64,000 nt of DNA, taken from NCBI RefSeq assembly GCF_003265325.1, contig NZ_QGNX01000001.1, positions 186,001 to 250,000 of the forward strand, written 5' to 3'. The translations under genes were made by a program, and so were the position numbers. The first letter of the stretch is position 1. The number at the start of each line of letters is the position of its first letter. The stretch comes from Oceanibium sediminis. Lineage in GTDB: Bacteria > Pseudomonadota > Alphaproteobacteria > Rhodobacterales > Rhodobacteraceae. The notes under the pieces are model-generated. The model did no database searches, was not told where the DNA came from, and saw nothing but the letters and a program-made list of their open reading frames with translations. This document shows positions 63,240 through 64,000 of this stretch, in pieces.

Positions 63240-64000
63240 TCAGCTTGCGATCATCTCGGCCTGGGTGACGATGACCCGGGCCTGGCGGATCGAGGCCAGG
63301 TCCACCAGCCGCCCCTTGTAGACGGCCGCGCCCTGCCCGGCGGCTTCCGCCTCGGCCATGGCGGCCAGGATCTCGCGCGCCTCGGTCAATTGCGCCTCGG
63401 AGGGGGTGAAGACCTCGTTCGCCAGCGCGATCTGGCTGGGGTGGATCGCCCATTTGCCCACCATCCCCAGCGTGGCCGAGCGGCGCGCCTGCGCGCGGAA
63501 TCCTTCGGTGTCGGAAAAATCGCCGAACGGCCCGTCCACCGGCAGGATACCGTGGGTGCGGCAGGCCGCGACGATGGCCGCCGTCACCCCGTGCCAGGGA
63601 TCCGCGAAGTGCCGCGCGCCCTCGGGGTCCAGCATGTAGTAGCCCTCCTGCGTGCCGCCGATTCCCGTCGTCGCCATCCCCATGGAGGCGGCGAAATCCG
63701 CCGCGCCAAGGCTCATCGCCTCCAGCCGGGGCGAGGCGGCGGCGATCTCCTCCACATGGGCGAAACCGGCGGCGGTTTCGATGATGACCTCGAAGGCGAT
63801 GGGCGTTTCGCGCCCCACCGCCGTCTCCGCCGCGCTGACCAGCGCATCAACGGCGTAAAGGTCGCCCGCGCAGCCCACCTTCGGGATCATGATCTGGTCC
63901 AGCCGCGCGCCGCCCTGTTCCACCAGGTCGACGACATCGCGGTACCAGTAGGGCGTGTCCAGCCCGTTGATCCGGACCGAGACGCGCTTGCGGCCCCAGT
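63240..64000 (-). CDS. mcl1: L-malyl-CoA/beta-methylmalyl-CoA lyase, 5' truncated
   Basis: The 3' part (about 253 residues) of a CitE-type lyase; the start lies beyond the window. The visible sequence begins WGRKRVSVRINGLDTPYWYR and contains LDQIMIPKVGCAGDLYAV, SLGAADFAASMGM, GPFGDFSDTEGFRAQARRS and KWAIHPSQIALANEVF, matching the Mcl1 protein of Rhodobacter, which splits malyl-CoA to acetyl-CoA and glyoxylate in the ethylmalonyl-CoA pathway. It converges on the tlpA-like gene. Confidence 0.9.
   Translation of the reverse strand, partial: WGRKRVSVRINGLDTPYWYRDVVDLVEQGGARLDQIMIPKVGCAGDLYAVDALVSAAETAVGRETPIAFEVIIETAAGFAHVEEIAAASPRLEAMSLGAADFAASMGMATTGIGGTQEGYYMLDPEGARHFADPWHGVTAAIVAACRTHGILPVDGPFGDFSDTEGFRAQARRSATLGMVGKWAIHPSQIALANEVFTPSEAQLTEAREILAAMAEAEAAGQGAAVYKGRLVDLASIRQARVIVTQAEMIAS

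Overview
The window is a gene-dense, visibly GC-rich piece of core chromosome from an alphaproteobacterium, almost certainly order Rhodobacterales (Rhodobacter/Roseobacter relatives). The evidence is the petP-petR pair, an L-malyl-CoA lyase very like Mcl1, a perfect FnrL-type box, an rpoH gene behind an RpoE(ECF)-type promoter, the TIGR02302/DUF4175 protein next to lysA, and the order rsfS-rlmH-gpmI-envC-ctpA-rppH. About 57 protein genes are packed with many 1-17 nt overlaps (ATGA, GTGA, TGATG). I see no rRNA, tRNA, CRISPR array, insertion sequence or prophage, and no gap over 300 bases.

Layout. 1-8.6 kb: 3' end of dprA, a GT-C membrane glycosyltransferase, topA, rnr and a lipoprotein lytic transglycosylase. 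8.6-14.2 kb (minus): an Hsp20 gene behind a sigma-32 promoter and an apparent ROSE thermometer, a trypsin-like protease, and glcDEF (glycolate oxidase) behind a GntR-type dyad. 14.3-20.3 kb: DUF599, petP-petR, ilvE, a P-loop kinase, an FNR-controlled DUF465 protein, a nucleoside hydrolase, rsfS (probable CTG start) and rlmH. 20.4-26.1 kb: gpmI, an EnvC-like activator, ctpA, rppH, a sulfotransferase-like protein and DUF1285. 26.3-33.1 kb (plus): a MoxR / DUF58 / BatA-DUF4159 / large membrane protein operon.

33.2-44.6 kb: an SH3 protein, a 2-hydroxyacid dehydrogenase, moeB with a membrane-anchored acetyltransferase, dut-coaBC, rpoH, a 5' remnant of a glutathione S-transferase gene, comM with a CtrA-like box, an esterase, gshB, yraN and rsmI. 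44.6-54.6 kb: an LpoA-like lipoprotein, glnD, murJ, accA, plsC, ftsX-ftsE and a zinc-ribbon membrane protein. 54.6-64 kb: the TIGR02302 protein, lysA, a DUF2834 protein, a SARP/BTAD-TolB-TPR regulator, a LptM-like lipoprotein, argH, a TlpA-like thioredoxin and the 3' part of mcl1.

Most genes are housekeeping: envelope and division (murJ, ftsEX, envC, lpoA-like, plsC, accA), nucleotide and amino-acid metabolism, and RNA/ribosome maintenance. I found no clear undescribed multigene system. The points most worth a second look are regulatory or degenerative: the Hsp20 thermometer leader, the ECF-type rpoH promoter, the class II FNR site before a 77-residue DUF465 protein, the wide-spaced glc operator, the topA C-terminal frameshift at a C6 run, the decayed GST gene before comM, and the SARP-like regulator between lptM and lysA.
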